DNA of 64,000 nucleotides from JAWPMV01 sp038527215 (GCA_038527215.1 JBCBGC010000027.1:7125-71124), one strand, 5' to 3'; numbered from the stretch's first letter, positions 17,086 to 26,569 are shown. Numbers and translations are program-made. Notes: generated from the letters alone by a model not told the origin.

Positions 17086-20000
17086 TTACTCTACTTCCAT
17101 GGCGTCGTAAACCGCCTGGTGGATGCGCTGTCGGATGCGCAGGGTGTTGAGTTTCCAGTTATTGGCCTTGGGATGAACCCGGTTGGACAGGAAGACAAAG
17201 ACCAGGTCGTGCGCAGGGTCTACCCATACGCAGGTTCCGGTGAAGCCAGTATGGCCATAGGAGTCAGGCGAAGCGTCGTCAGCAATGATGTAGGCGCCGT
17301 CTTTGGGAGGCTTATCAAAGCCATAGCCTCTATGGCCTCTTTGTTGTTGCGTATAAAGGTCTACGGTTTGGTCTTTCAAGAACTGGTGTCCGCCATAGTT
17401 CCCGCCATTGAGCAACATTTGCATAATCACGGCCAGGTCATGGGCATTGGAGAATAGACCAGCATTGCCTGAAACCCCTCCCAGCAATGCAGCCGTCGGA
17501 TCATGCACGTAGCCTCTCAGCAGCTGACCTCGCCAGCGCGCGTCGTACTCCGTAGGCACGATTTGATCAGCTTTAAACAATTCACGGGGTTGATAGGTGA
17601 TATGTTGCAGCCCCAGCGGCTCATAATAGCGCTGAGCCAGAAATTGGTTAATCGGGGTCTGATTGATAGAGTCAATGGTCTGTTGCAGCAAAACCATATT
17701 GGCGTCGCTGTACTCGTATACCTTGGCTGGAGAAACGGACATATTCAGGCTACTGAACCACAGAGAGTCCAAATAATCATTCCGCAGGTAAAAATTCTGT
17801 GCAACAGCTACCTGATGTAAAGAATCTTCGGTAGGCTGATAGTAACGGTCATATTTACCGGTGGTTTTGTCTTTGTATCGGACGAAAGGCAAGATGGGTA
17901 AGCCTGCTGGTAAGCCAGAGGTATGGCTTAATAAATCCGCGGGAGAAAGTTCCAGTGGGCGAGCGGCTTTTTTCCATCTTCCCATAGGAGCACTTTTCAG
18001 AATCAACAAAGAATCACCTGCCAGCGCAAGGGTATCCATTTGGTAGGTGGGACGCTTGCGCTCCGCTACTTTTACCACTGGAATCTGGGTGCTATCCTGA
18101 GACCGACTGACCATGTTCAGGCTATCCACCTGAGGAATGGGCAGATCTGCGGCCAACCCCCAGAAGACCGTATCGAGGACTACCATGGAATCAATCCATA
18201 TTTCCTTTTGCCGGAAGTACTGACGAATAGGTTGATGCAAAGCCAGGCGACCATTGTCGGTCATTTCCATCGAAGCCAGGGTGGTGGCAGCGACTTTGGT
18301 GATACTGGCAATGTCATAGAGGTCCGTGAGCCATACTTTTCGCTTACGCGCATAGGTGTGATGCCCGAAGCTTTGGTGGTAGACCACCTTGCCAGCTTTG
18401 GCAACCAGCACCTGACAACCGGGAATGGCAAAAGAACCGATCGCTTCCTGAACAATGGTATCGATTTCCGAAAGGGCGATAGGATTCAGCCCGGCGGCTT
18501 CAGGATAGGTGAATTCCAGGCGGGAAACTTCCGTCTGAATGCCACTACCTGAAGGGTACTGTGGGCCCAACTCGTAGGCCAAGACGCCTTGGGCTGAGCG
18601 ACCTCCCATGAGAATCTGAGCCGCAATTTTTGCGGTTTCAGCCTGGGTATCGTGGGCCTGCAGCACGGCAGAGGTAAGCGGGAGCTGGTTTAAGGCTTGG
18701 GCGGGTCCAAAGTTGACCAGGACAACCGAGGTCTTTGCGGTCAACTCCTGAATCGAACGGATGAATACCGTATCCTTCTGGGCATCAGGGTAGACACCCT
18801 GAAAACTGAGAATAACGGGCTCATATTTTTTTAGAAAGTTCACATTGAGGGGACGCCAGGCTTTTTTCCCTACCAAGGAAGGCCGCGTTTCACTGACCGG
18901 ACCATACATTTTTAGCTGATAGCTAAAGGCTTTGTTGTCCTCTCCGATTTGCACCAGGTGGACTTTTTTCTCCGTCAACTCCCGCAAAGGCAAGAGGCGG
19001 CCTTCATTTCTGAGCAGGACCTGAGAGCGATGGTTGATTTGCTCCTGAACGAGTCGGTAAGCCGGTAAGCGCAAGGGACGCGTCTTGCCCAGTTGTACCT
19101 GCTGATGGAATTGAGGGGCTTGCGTCCAGGCTTTGGCAGCCAGTACGCGACGGAGTTTTTGCTCGACAAAAGATAGCTGGAGTTGATCCTTCTGTAGCAA
19201 CTGACTCAGGTAAGCCAGAGCGCGCGGATAATCCTTGGGCCGGATTACCATAAGATCCGTTCCCGCCAGAATCATTCTTTGGAGTTGCTTAGCGAGGTCC
19301 TCCTCATGGTCGACGTCTTTAACCGGGCTAAGGATCAGGCCTTCATATCTCAGGTGGCGGTACCAATAATTTCGGATGGTATTTTCCTGGTGGAAAAAAG
19401 GCGTCAGTTTTTCCAGGGGTGCATCGGCCATGAACATAGCTCCCGTGCCTGCCTGGGCAAAGTTCTGATACGGCCTGAGCAGGCTATCTCTTCGCAAGGT
19501 ATCCCGCAGGTCAGGGAAATAAGCTCCCACTGGCCCTGGACAAGCAATGATTCCTTGCTGCTGAAGCGCAGCGGTCCACTCATTGATCCGATGGGGGAGG
19601 AGGTTTCGGTTCTGCTGCCCCAGCAGATCTTCAAGGGAAGGAAGGAATTGCAGGTGAACCCCCATTTGCTGGTTCTGCTGAGCCAGTAAACGAGCGACCT
19701 GCCGATGGGTACTATCCTGACTGATCGCCGCGAAACGATCTCCCACCGGGATCGGTAACCGAATGTCGTAGGGACTAAAGTTCCTACCAGACGCAATCAG
19801 TAAAGGTGTCCTGGCTTTTCCCTGCCAGACGAGGGTTTGCTCGTATTGGGCATAAGCGTCCCATCCTTGAAAAAGGAGACCACCGGGGGTAGCCCGGGCA
19901 AAGATTTCCTTGAGACTATCTTGTTGGAGGTCTTCAGGATGAACTTCTACCATAAACAGTTGGGCTAGCTTCTCCTGCTCAGAGAGTTGCCTGAGGGTAG

Positions 20001-20139
20001 AGTCACCCCATGCTTGTTGGTGATGAAGAAAGGGAACCTTGATTTGTCGGGATTTTGGGGCACGATCAGGTATGGTGGTCATCACCAGTACGGCGACACT
20101 CACAATGAAACTGATTCCTATGACCCATTTTCCGTTCAT
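17086..20139 (-). CDS. fusion of a degenerate GH3 (NagZ-like) domain and a class C beta-lactamase-like serine hydrolase
   Basis: 1017 aa with an N-terminal signal anchor (WVIGISFIVSVAVLVM). Residues about 45-345 follow the layout of GH3 beta-N-acetylglucosaminidases (STLRQLSEQEKLAQLFMV, MGVHLQFLPSLEDL, RMILAGTDLMVI), then a GH3 C-terminal-like region to about 545. The beta-lactamase/PBP domain (about 555-1017) has SITK (612-615), YSDAN as the YxN motif and GHTGFTG as the third motif, so it looks active. In the GH3 part the usual KHFPGHGDT is replaced by the segment at 200-213 (PGPVGAYFPDLRD), and the TDAL nucleophile segment by SPVKD (271-275). The fusion itself is common in Bacteroidota and thought to act in murein recycling; here GH3 catalysis is doubtful. 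Confidence 0.85.
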   Translation of the reverse strand: MNGKWVIGISFIVSVAVLVMTTIPDRAPKSRQIKVPFLHHQQAWGDSTLRQLSEQEKLAQLFMVEVHPEDLQQDSLKEIFARATPGGLLFQGWDAYAQYEQTLVWQGKARTPLLIASGRNFSPYDIRLPIPVGDRFAAISQDSTHRQVARLLAQQNQQMGVHLQFLPSLEDLLGQQNRNLLPHRINEWTAALQQQGIIACPGPVGAYFPDLRDTLRRDSLLRPYQNFAQAGTGAMFMADAPLEKLTPFFHQENTIRNYWYRHLRYEGLILSPVKDVDHEEDLAKQLQRMILAGTDLMVIRPKDYPRALAYLSQLLQKDQLQLSFVEQKLRRVLAAKAWTQAPQFHQQVQLGKTRPLRLPAYRLVQEQINHRSQVLLRNEGRLLPLRELTEKKVHLVQIGEDNKAFSYQLKMYGPVSETRPSLVGKKAWRPLNVNFLKKYEPVILSFQGVYPDAQKDTVFIRSIQELTAKTSVVLVNFGPAQALNQLPLTSAVLQAHDTQAETAKIAAQILMGGRSAQGVLAYELGPQYPSGSGIQTEVSRLEFTYPEAAGLNPIALSEIDTIVQEAIGSFAIPGCQVLVAKAGKVVYHQSFGHHTYARKRKVWLTDLYDIASITKVAATTLASMEMTDNGRLALHQPIRQYFRQKEIWIDSMVVLDTVFWGLAADLPIPQVDSLNMVSRSQDSTQIPVVKVAERKRPTYQMDTLALAGDSLLILKSAPMGRWKKAARPLELSPADLLSHTSGLPAGLPILPFVRYKDKTTGKYDRYYQPTEDSLHQVAVAQNFYLRNDYLDSLWFSSLNMSVSPAKVYEYSDANMVLLQQTIDSINQTPINQFLAQRYYEPLGLQHITYQPRELFKADQIVPTEYDARWRGQLLRGYVHDPTAALLGGVSGNAGLFSNAHDLAVIMQMLLNGGNYGGHQFLKDQTVDLYTQQQRGHRGYGFDKPPKDGAYIIADDASPDSYGHTGFTGTCVWVDPAHDLVFVFLSNRVHPKANNWKLNTLRIRQRIHQAVYDAMEVE

Positions 20140-20624
20140 GTTGATGGCTAGCTTTATTCTTTACACTTATGACGCAGGTAGTACGGGAAGGACTTATTAG
20201 ACGCCTTCAACGGTAGTTTTTGCATGTTAAACAAACTCAGAATTGATCTTAACGGAAAAGAAGATCAACTCTAAGGTGGTCCGTGTGGGAAGGAAGTCCC
20301 TCATGCAAGGTTTAAGCACGCCTGTCTCCAAAACCTTCAATAAGGTAGGGTGATCGGGGGGTTGTTATAGCTTAAACAGCGCAAGCAGGAGTCTTTGCAG
20401 AATCCTGATTGGTGGAGGGTGTAAGTATTCAGAGAAAAAAAATTACCGATATCCTTCTTCTACATACGAGAAAAAGGCGCCTTTCGTTGGTGAATCATGC
20501 ATAAAATTGAAGGGCAGACTTATCGATTTTTATCCCCAAATCAAACATTTTGAAGATAGGAATAATCTAGGAGGAAAACTACTGACACCCTCCTTTTTTT
20601 GCGTAAGAAAAAAGGAAGTTTTGT
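20140..20624. other. intergenic stretch of about 485 bases
   Basis: No protein gene recognised. A hairpin with arms TTGATCTT (near 20244) and AAGATCAA and a second with arms AAGGTTT and AAACCTT (20311-20340 region) suggest a possible structured RNA, but no known RNA family fits. The parE terminator-like hairpin is at the right end. Confidence 0.4.
20591..20616 (-). terminator. probable terminator of parE
   Basis: Arms TCCTTTTTT (20591-20599) and AAAAAAGGA (20608-20616) lie 9 bases after the parE stop on the minus strand. The stem is AT-rich and no T-run follows, so efficiency is uncertain. Confidence 0.45.
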
Positions 20625-22493
20625 CTAAGCTGGAACAGCCTCTTCCTCCATGTCTTTTTCGACGCGAAGATTTTTGATGATGAACTGCTGACGGTCAGGG
20701 GTGTTTTTGCCCATAAAGTACGTCAGCAATTTCTTGATCCCGGTGTCTTTTTCGAGCATGACCGGCTGAAGACGGATGTCTTCTCCGATAAACTGCCCAA
20801 ACTCATCTGGAGAGATTTCTCCCAGGCCTTTAAAGCGGGTAATTTCAGGTTTACCGCCTAGCTTCTGGATAGCAGCTTGCTTCTCATCTTCTGAGTAGCA
20901 GTAATAAGTATCCTTTTTGTTGCGTACCCTGAAAAGGGGCGTTTCCAAAATGAAGAGGTGGCCGCTTTTTACCAGATCCGGGAAAAATTGCAGGAAGAAG
21001 GTCAACAAGAGCAGACGGATGTGCATACCGTCTACGTCGGCATCTGTAGCGATCACCACCTGGTTATAGCGGAGTCCATCCAGCCCGTCCTCAATGTTGA
21101 GGGCATGCTGAAGGAGGTTGAATTCCTCATTTTCATAGACCACTTTTTTGGTCAGGCCGAAGCAATTCAGGGGCTTTCCTCTCAAGCTAAATACCGCCTG
21201 GGTATTCACATCTCTTGCTTTGGTGATAGAACCACTGGCCGAGTCGCCCTCCGTGATGAAGAGGGTGGTGCGAAGTTTATCTTCCTCTTTACCCCGCTTA
21301 TTGCTAAAGTGGGTGCGGCAATCCCGCAGTTTCTTGTTATGGAGGTTGGCCTTTTTGGCTCGCTGGGTAGCGAGTTTTTTGATGCCGGCAATCTCCTTGC
21401 GCTCCCGCTCGGATTGCTGGATCCGCTTGAGAATGGCGGCCGCAGAATCAGGATTTTTGTGGAGGTAGTTATCCAGTTCCTTGGTGAGGAAGTCATTGAT
21501 AAAGGTCCGAACCGTCGGGCCTTCAGGGCCTATGTTAACGGAACCCAGTTTGGTTTTGGTTTGCGATTCAAAGACCGGTTCCTGTACCCGGATAGAAATG
21601 GCGGCAATGATAGAAGCCCGGATATCCGTGGTGTCAAAGCTTTTGCCGTAAAACTCTCTGACGGTTTTGACGATGGCTTCCCGGAATGCCTGCAGATGGG
21701 TTCCCCCTTGAGAGGTGTACTGTCCGTTGACAAAGGAATAATATTCTTCACCGTAGGAATTACCATGGGTAAGCGCCACCTCGATATCATAACCTTGCAG
21801 GTGGATGATCGGATAGCGGATGGCTTCCGGGTCTGTTTTTTTCTCTAGCAGGTCCAGCAAGCCGTTTTTGGAATGAAAGCGCTTGCCGTTTAAGAAGAGG
21901 GAGAGCCCGGCGTTGAGGTATGCGTAATTCCAAAGCTGATTTTCCAGGTATTGAGGGAGGAAACGGTAGTTTTTAAAGACCGTTTTATCCGGACGAAAAA
22001 TCATGGTAGTCCCATTTTCCTCCGAAGACTTTTTGACTTTGTGGTCTTTGAGAATGACTCCTCTTTCAAATTCTGCCACTTTCACTTTGCCTTCCCGCAC
22101 GGATTCTACCCGAAAGTAATCTGAAAGGGCATTCACCGCCTTGGTTCCTACCCCGTTCAGTCCCACGGATTTTTTAAAGGCTTCAGAGTCGTATTTACCC
22201 CCGGTATTGATGCGCGATACACAGTCGATCACCTTACCGAGCGGGATTCCCCTTCCAAAGTCGCGAATCAGGACTTCGCCCTCATCAATCTTGATGTCGA
22301 TCTTTTTTCCGTGCCCCATGACATATTCGTCAATGGAGTTGTCTAGAATTTCTTTGACCAGGATATAAATACCATCGTCCTGCGAAGAACCATCTCCTAG
22401 TTTACCAATATACATTCCAGGGCGGAGCCGGATGTGCTCACGCCAGTCAAGGGATTTAATGCTGTCTTCGTTATAGATGGGATTTTTGGCCAT
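20625..22493 (-). CDS. parE: DNA topoisomerase IV subunit B
   Basis: 622 aa. Type II topoisomerase B subunit with all ATPase motifs: REHIRLRPGMYIG, ILDNSIDEY (catalytic Glu/Asn), DFGRGIPLG, GLNGVGTKAVNALS, and QTKTKLGS. The TOPRIM part has FITEGDSASGS (Glu), and the magnesium Asps in ATDADVDGMHI; RFKGLGEISPDEFGQF is the C-terminal motif. The length (about 620 residues, no long insert) and the short N-terminus match ParE of Bacteroidota rather than GyrB. With ParC it removes chromosome links. A perfect -7 box is upstream. The parC gene is not adjacent. Confidence 0.92.
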   Translation of the reverse strand: MAKNPIYNEDSIKSLDWREHIRLRPGMYIGKLGDGSSQDDGIYILVKEILDNSIDEYVMGHGKKIDIKIDEGEVLIRDFGRGIPLGKVIDCVSRINTGGKYDSEAFKKSVGLNGVGTKAVNALSDYFRVESVREGKVKVAEFERGVILKDHKVKKSSEENGTTMIFRPDKTVFKNYRFLPQYLENQLWNYAYLNAGLSLFLNGKRFHSKNGLLDLLEKKTDPEAIRYPIIHLQGYDIEVALTHGNSYGEEYYSFVNGQYTSQGGTHLQAFREAIVKTVREFYGKSFDTTDIRASIIAAISIRVQEPVFESQTKTKLGSVNIGPEGPTVRTFINDFLTKELDNYLHKNPDSAAAILKRIQQSERERKEIAGIKKLATQRAKKANLHNKKLRDCRTHFSNKRGKEEDKLRTTLFITEGDSASGSITKARDVNTQAVFSLRGKPLNCFGLTKKVVYENEEFNLLQHALNIEDGLDGLRYNQVVIATDADVDGMHIRLLLLTFFLQFFPDLVKSGHLFILETPLFRVRNKKDTYYCYSEDEKQAAIQKLGGKPEITRFKGLGEISPDEFGQFIGEDIRLQPVMLEKDTGIKKLLTYFMGKNTPDRQQFIIKNLRVEKDMEEEAVPA

Positions 22494-22550
22494 AGTAGGA
22501 AATTAGGCTATAAAAAGGGGGTGGTGTTAATACTAAAATTTTCAGCAAAG

Positions 22551-22582
22551 CAAATATAAAAAGAAAATTAATGCGAGAAAAA
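22551..22582 (-). promoter_or_regulatory. promoter of parE
   Basis: On the minus strand TATATTTG (22551-22558) is a full -7 match, with a T-run (-33, complement of 22578-22582) 19 bases upstream. The transcript would start near 22544, about 50 bases before the ATG. Confidence 0.6.
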
Positions 22583-22745
22583 TTAGTATTACACGGAAAA
22601 CCGTGGGTGAAAATACCTGTTTCCGGCAAACTTAGGCTGGGACGGGCGAAAACCACAACCCTGTGAATTGTTTGGCCGTACGAATTAGCATACCGTCGCT
22701 TTTCCCTTCTCATTTTTTATCTACCACCCCTCTACTTCAACAGCT

Positions 22746-24317
22746 ATGAATCCTGTCATCACGGGGGAAAAGCAGTCGCTTTCTCCTTCCCAGCGCCGTG
22801 AGCGCCACGAAGAGCGCCTGAAAAAAATTCAAGCCCTTCTGCTTAACAAAGTCGAAAACTGCGATTGGCACCATTTTGAAATAGACCTTAACCGGGCTGC
22901 GGCTCAACCCTTGGCCTGGAAAACTGAGCAACGGGCTGACATTCTGGATCTTATGATTCAGGAGGTTGGCGACAGTGGAAAGTATGAATTACGTTCGGAA
23001 ACGGGAGAAGCCCTTTCCAGTCTGACCCGTGAAGGCCAGGAATCCCAGCAAAAAGTCATGGAAGAACTGATTTTAGGCTGGATCCTAAACTACCTGAAGG
23101 ATGGCGATACCAGTATACGAGATATCATTCGACGGATTTTTGACACGAACGACACGGGAATTCACAACAATTCCGAGGCGGATGAGGGGGATTTGGGAAT
23201 CTTTAATGAGAAGGATCGCAAGCGCCGCAATAAGCAGTTTTTTAACGCCATGAATAAGGGTTTTCGCAAGCCTGAAAATCCGCAGAACGTGGTCATCCTG
23301 GCCGAAGGTGATTCCTGGTTCGAATTCCCCCGGGTATCCTTGAAGAAAATCAGAATGCCCTTTATCAAGTGGGATCCGGTCAGAGATATTGTGGACCAGT
23401 TGATGGATGTGCCCCGTCTGATCAAAGGGCGCAAGAGTGCCCACAACCTGAACCCGAAAGGACGTGAATTTGCGATCAAGAGCCTGGCCGCCGGAGGAGA
23501 TTGGTTGAGCAATATGATTCACGGAGCGGAGTATATCGAGGAATTACGAGCCGTGTCTCCAGATGTCTTTCTCTTTAGCGGTGGGGGCAATGACCTCCTC
23601 GGCGACAACCGTCTGGCCGCCTTGGTGCGAGACCGTAATCATGAAGGTCAGTTACAGATCGATGCAGACAAGCTGGAAAACAATCCTGATCGTTATATCC
23701 GGGCTTTGTTAGCCAAGCGATTGACCCAACGAAACCGCCCTCATTTTGAGCGGGAAAAATATTTGCGAGGCCTTTCCTGGTTGAGAAAAGACTTCTTCCA
23801 GGTATTGAGCCTGAGCATGGCCCAGTATTTCTTACTGGTATCTGAGATCACCAACCTCGATAAGTATAAAAATCTGCTCATGATCACCCAGGGCTATGAT
23901 GCGCCTATTCCTTCGAACAAAAAGGGCCCCTGGTGGAATCCGCTGAAGTGGATCGTCAATAAAAGCCTGGATAGCGGGAAATGGTTGTATCAGCCGCTGA
24001 TGATGAAAGGTGTCACCGATCCGGAAGACCAGAAAGCGATCATTTATACCATGATCTTTGAGTTCAACGAAATGTTGATCCAACTGGCAGAGTACCAGCA
24101 TTTCCCCAACTTCTTCCACATTGATTGCCGGGGAGTCGGGAAGGAGGAAAATGCCTGGTTTGACGAAATCCACTTGAAGAATTCATACAACGCAGACATT
24201 GCCTATACCTTCTTTAAGTGTATAGACGAAAATATGCCCGAGAAGAACCCATCCGGTTCGAGAACTCTCAAGCCCAAACAGAAAGTGTACAGGGTTCTGG
24301 ACTATCCGCGCGACTAG
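22746..24317 (+). CDS. SGNH-hydrolase-like protein with EF-hand-like loop, paralogue 1
   Basis: 523 aa, no signal peptide or membrane helix. The four SGNH blocks are readable in order: VILAEGDSWFEFP (Ser190), AAGGDW (Gly251), FSGGGNDLLG (Asn282) and WFDEIHL (Asp473, His476). So a catalytic Ser-Asp-His esterase or lipase triad is plausible. Between the N-terminal helical region (RHEERLKKIQALLLNK) and the hydrolase lies a loop at residues 133-144 that fits the 12-residue EF-hand pattern (Asp at 1, Asn at 3, Thr at 5, Gly at 6, Ile at 7, Glu at 12). I do not recognise a named family; substrate unknown. The next gene is a paralogue along its full length. Confidence 0.75.
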   Translation: MNPVITGEKQSLSPSQRRERHEERLKKIQALLLNKVENCDWHHFEIDLNRAAAQPLAWKTEQRADILDLMIQEVGDSGKYELRSETGEALSSLTREGQESQQKVMEELILGWILNYLKDGDTSIRDIIRRIFDTNDTGIHNNSEADEGDLGIFNEKDRKRRNKQFFNAMNKGFRKPENPQNVVILAEGDSWFEFPRVSLKKIRMPFIKWDPVRDIVDQLMDVPRLIKGRKSAHNLNPKGREFAIKSLAAGGDWLSNMIHGAEYIEELRAVSPDVFLFSGGGNDLLGDNRLAALVRDRNHEGQLQIDADKLENNPDRYIRALLAKRLTQRNRPHFEREKYLRGLSWLRKDFFQVLSLSMAQYFLLVSEITNLDKYKNLLMITQGYDAPIPSNKKGPWWNPLKWIVNKSLDSGKWLYQPLMMKGVTDPEDQKAIIYTMIFEFNEMLIQLAEYQHFPNFFHIDCRGVGKEENAWFDEIHLKNSYNADIAYTFFKCIDENMPEKNPSGSRTLKPKQKVYRVLDYPRD

Positions 24318-24341
24318 GTATTGCCTAAAAATTCTTGCCAA

Positions 24342-24380
24342 ACAGGCAGTCATATCAAGCATGGCTGCCTGTGTGCTTTT
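24342..24380 (+). terminator. terminator between the two SGNH paralogues
   Basis: Arms ACAGGCAG (24342-24349) and CTGCCTGT (24365-24372) form a stem, followed by GTGCTTTT. The short T-run makes it moderate. Confidence 0.5.
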
Positions 24381-24411
24381 CGTTCGACTACTGGAATGAT
24401 TTATATTTTTG
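24377..24411 (+). promoter_or_regulatory. promoter of SGNH paralogue 2
   Basis: TTTT (24377-24380), a 23-base spacer and TATTTTTG (24404-24411) fit the Bacteroidota pattern. The predicted start near 24418 lies upstream of the ATG at 24471. This suggests the second copy is transcribed on its own. Confidence 0.5.
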
Positions 24412-24470
24412 TAGTATATTGAATTTCAGGCTTTTCCCATCTCCTTTTTTTGTCATTTAATATAATAGTT

Positions 24471-26099
24471 ATGACTCCAGTTAGTAATGGAGGAGATAAT
24501 ACTACACCTCCTATGCCGACTCTTGAACAACATGAGGAGCGGCTGAAGAAAGTAAAAGCATTGCTGCTAAACAAAGTGGAAGACTGCGACTGGTTCCATT
24601 TTGAGATTGATCTCAATGAGGGGGAGGAAAAACAGAATGAGTGGAGTGAAGAAACCCATGGGAAAGTTTTGGATGAAAATATTCAGCCTGTGGGTCCGGG
24701 TGGAGGGTATAAGTTTGTTCCTGAAATCAAAAGTACTGATACCCAGACTAGGTCAGTTGAAGGGGAAACTTCTTCAGCAGAGGGGGAAACTTCTAAAATT
24801 ACTCGGAAGGATGTGTTGGAAAAACATATTTTGGGTTGGGTGCTACTCTATTTGAAAGATGACTCAACGAATATCCGTGAGATAATTCGGAGAATTTTTG
24901 ACACGAACGATTCCGGAATTTTCAATAACTCCGAAGCAGATGAAGGCCAGTTAGGAATTTTCAACGAAAAAGACCGGGCGCGGCGTAACAAGCACTTTTT
25001 TAAGGTCATGAACAAAGGCTTTCGGGATCAAAAAAACACTCAGAATGTGGTTATTTTGGCCGAGGGAGATTCCTGGTTTGAATTCCCCCGTGTTTCTCTC
25101 CGCAAGATCCGCTTGCCTTGGATCGGATGGGACCCTGTGCGGGACATCGTGGATCACCTGATGGATTTACCTCGCCTGATTCGCCTGATCCGTAAAAAAA
25201 TAAAAAACACTCAGGATACCCCAGCCAATCTTAATCAGCAAAATCGGGCCTTCGCTGTAAAAAGCCTGGCCGCAGGAGGAGATTGGCTCAGTAATATGAT
25301 CCATGGGGCGGAGTATATTGAGGAATTGAGAGCGATATCTCCGGATGTGTTTTTGTTCAGTGGCGGCGGTAACGACCTTTTGGGAAATAACCGTCTAGCA
25401 GCCTTGGTGAGGGATAGGGTTCACGAAGGTCCCTTGTCCATCCATCGAGGCATACATGATGGGAATCCGCGCTATATCAATGCCTTACTAGAAAAACGCC
25501 TGAACAAAAAGACAAATTTCCCTTTGGAGGAGGAAATGTATCTCCGCGGGCTGAAGTGGCTGCGAAAAGATTTTTTCCATGTATTGAGCTTATGTATGAC
25601 CCAATATTTTCTCCTGGTTTCCGAGATCACTAAGCTGGGAAAATATAAAAAGCTATTGCTCATAACCCAGGGCTATGATGCTCCCCAGCCTTCAAATAAA
25701 TTAGCTCCCTGGTGGAAACTCCCGCAACGGATTGTTAATAAATCTCTGGGCAGTGGAAAATGGCTATATCAACCGCTGATGATGAAAGGTATTACCAATC
25801 CTAAAGATCAGGAGGCGATTATTTATACCATGATTTATGAGTTCAACGAAATGCTGATTCAACTAGCAGAGTACAAAGCGTTTCGGAATCTTTTTCATAT
25901 CGACTGTCGTGGAGTAGGCAAGAAGCCAGAGGACTGGTTTGATGAAATCCATCTCACCTCTAAGCGCTACGCAGACGTCGCTTTCACCTTTTTTACTTGT
26001 ATCAATGAAGTAATTCCCCATCGTGAAAAAATCGCAACAGGGGAGTATACGCATGGCAAAAAGGTATTCAGGGTGGTGGACACCTTAAAAGTGAAGTAG
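24471..26099 (+). CDS. SGNH-hydrolase-like protein with EF-hand-like loop, paralogue 2
   Basis: 542 aa from the ATG at 24471 (MTPVSNGG), which aligns with MNPVITGE of the first copy; the frame begins 7 codons earlier at a TTG. It shares all features with paralogue 1: EQHEERLKKVKALLLNKVE, an EF-hand-like loop in DTNDSGIFNNSE, VILAEGDSWFEFP, AAGGDWLSNMIHGAEYIEELRA, FSGGGNDLLG, and WFDEIHL. It differs mainly in an insertion of about 20 residues near residue 90 (TRSVEGETSSAEGETSK, a short repeat). Conservation of every catalytic block in both copies argues that both are functional. Substrate and location unknown; likely cytosolic or exported by a non-Sec route. Confidence 0.75.
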   Translation: MTPVSNGGDNTTPPMPTLEQHEERLKKVKALLLNKVEDCDWFHFEIDLNEGEEKQNEWSEETHGKVLDENIQPVGPGGGYKFVPEIKSTDTQTRSVEGETSSAEGETSKITRKDVLEKHILGWVLLYLKDDSTNIREIIRRIFDTNDSGIFNNSEADEGQLGIFNEKDRARRNKHFFKVMNKGFRDQKNTQNVVILAEGDSWFEFPRVSLRKIRLPWIGWDPVRDIVDHLMDLPRLIRLIRKKIKNTQDTPANLNQQNRAFAVKSLAAGGDWLSNMIHGAEYIEELRAISPDVFLFSGGGNDLLGNNRLAALVRDRVHEGPLSIHRGIHDGNPRYINALLEKRLNKKTNFPLEEEMYLRGLKWLRKDFFHVLSLCMTQYFLLVSEITKLGKYKKLLLITQGYDAPQPSNKLAPWWKLPQRIVNKSLGSGKWLYQPLMMKGITNPKDQEAIIYTMIYEFNEMLIQLAEYKAFRNLFHIDCRGVGKKPEDWFDEIHLTSKRYADVAFTFFTCINEVIPHREKIATGEYTHGKKVFRVVDTLKVK

Positions 26100-26146
26100 C
26101 CACTAAACATCTTTGCCTTCTCCTCGTTAAAGCAACAGAAAGATAG

Positions 26147-26178
26147 TTGAATCTCTTTCCTGAGAATGCCTATCTTTG
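26147..26178 (+). promoter_or_regulatory. promoter of the IscA/HesB gene; decides its start codon
   Basis: TTG (26147-26149), a 21-base spacer and TATCTTTG (26171-26178) match the -33/-7 consensus. Transcription would begin near 26185, which rules out the upstream ATG at 26166 and supports the start at 26208. Confidence 0.65.
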
Positions 26179-26207
26179 TCAAATCTGAAATAACGCTAAA
26201 AGTGCTT

Positions 26208-26546
26208 ATGCAAGATTCAATGATCAAGGTGACGGATGAAGCCTGGGACCACATCGTAAAGTTGAGGCAGGACGAAGGCTTTGATGAAACCTATGGGCTT
26301 CGGGTCAGTGTGGAAGGAGGCGGATGCTCCGGCTTATCTTATAAGCTGGACTTTGATAACCAGGAGCAACCAGGCGATCAACTGATTGAGGATAAAGGCA
26401 TCAAAATCTTTGTCAACATGAAGAGCTTGTTATACCTGGTGGGCACTGAGCTGGATTATACCGGAGGCTTACATGGGAAAGGCTTTCATTTTGCCAATCC
26501 CAATGCAAGTCGTACCTGCGCCTGCGGCGAAAGTTTCTCCGTCTAA
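26208..26546 (+). CDS. iron-sulphur cluster assembly protein, IscA/HesB family
   Basis: 112 aa from the ATG at 26208 (MQDSMIKVTDEAW); the upstream ATG lies inside the promoter. A-type carrier signatures: LRVSVEGGGCSGLSYKLDF with the first Cys, IKIFVNMKSLLYLVGTELDY, and the C-terminal TCACGESF with the Cys-x-Cys pair. These three cysteines bind an Fe-S cluster that the protein hands to target apoproteins. It is a single-gene unit with a very strong terminator; no suf or isc genes are nearby. Confidence 0.93.
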   Translation: MQDSMIKVTDEAWDHIVKLRQDEGFDETYGLRVSVEGGGCSGLSYKLDFDNQEQPGDQLIEDKGIKIFVNMKSLLYLVGTELDYTGGLHGKGFHFANPNASRTCACGESFSV

Positions 26547-26569
26547 GAAAATAAGGGAATTTCCCTGGG

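Noticed and set aside
20270..20340. Possible SRP-like or other structured RNA
   Set aside because: A GGAAGGAAG string recalls the SRP RNA core, but the surrounding conserved bases and the pairing do not fit.
20958..21848. Plus-strand frame of 296 codons inside parE
   Set aside because: Antisense to strongly conserved topoisomerase motifs; long shadow frames are common in GC-balanced genes.
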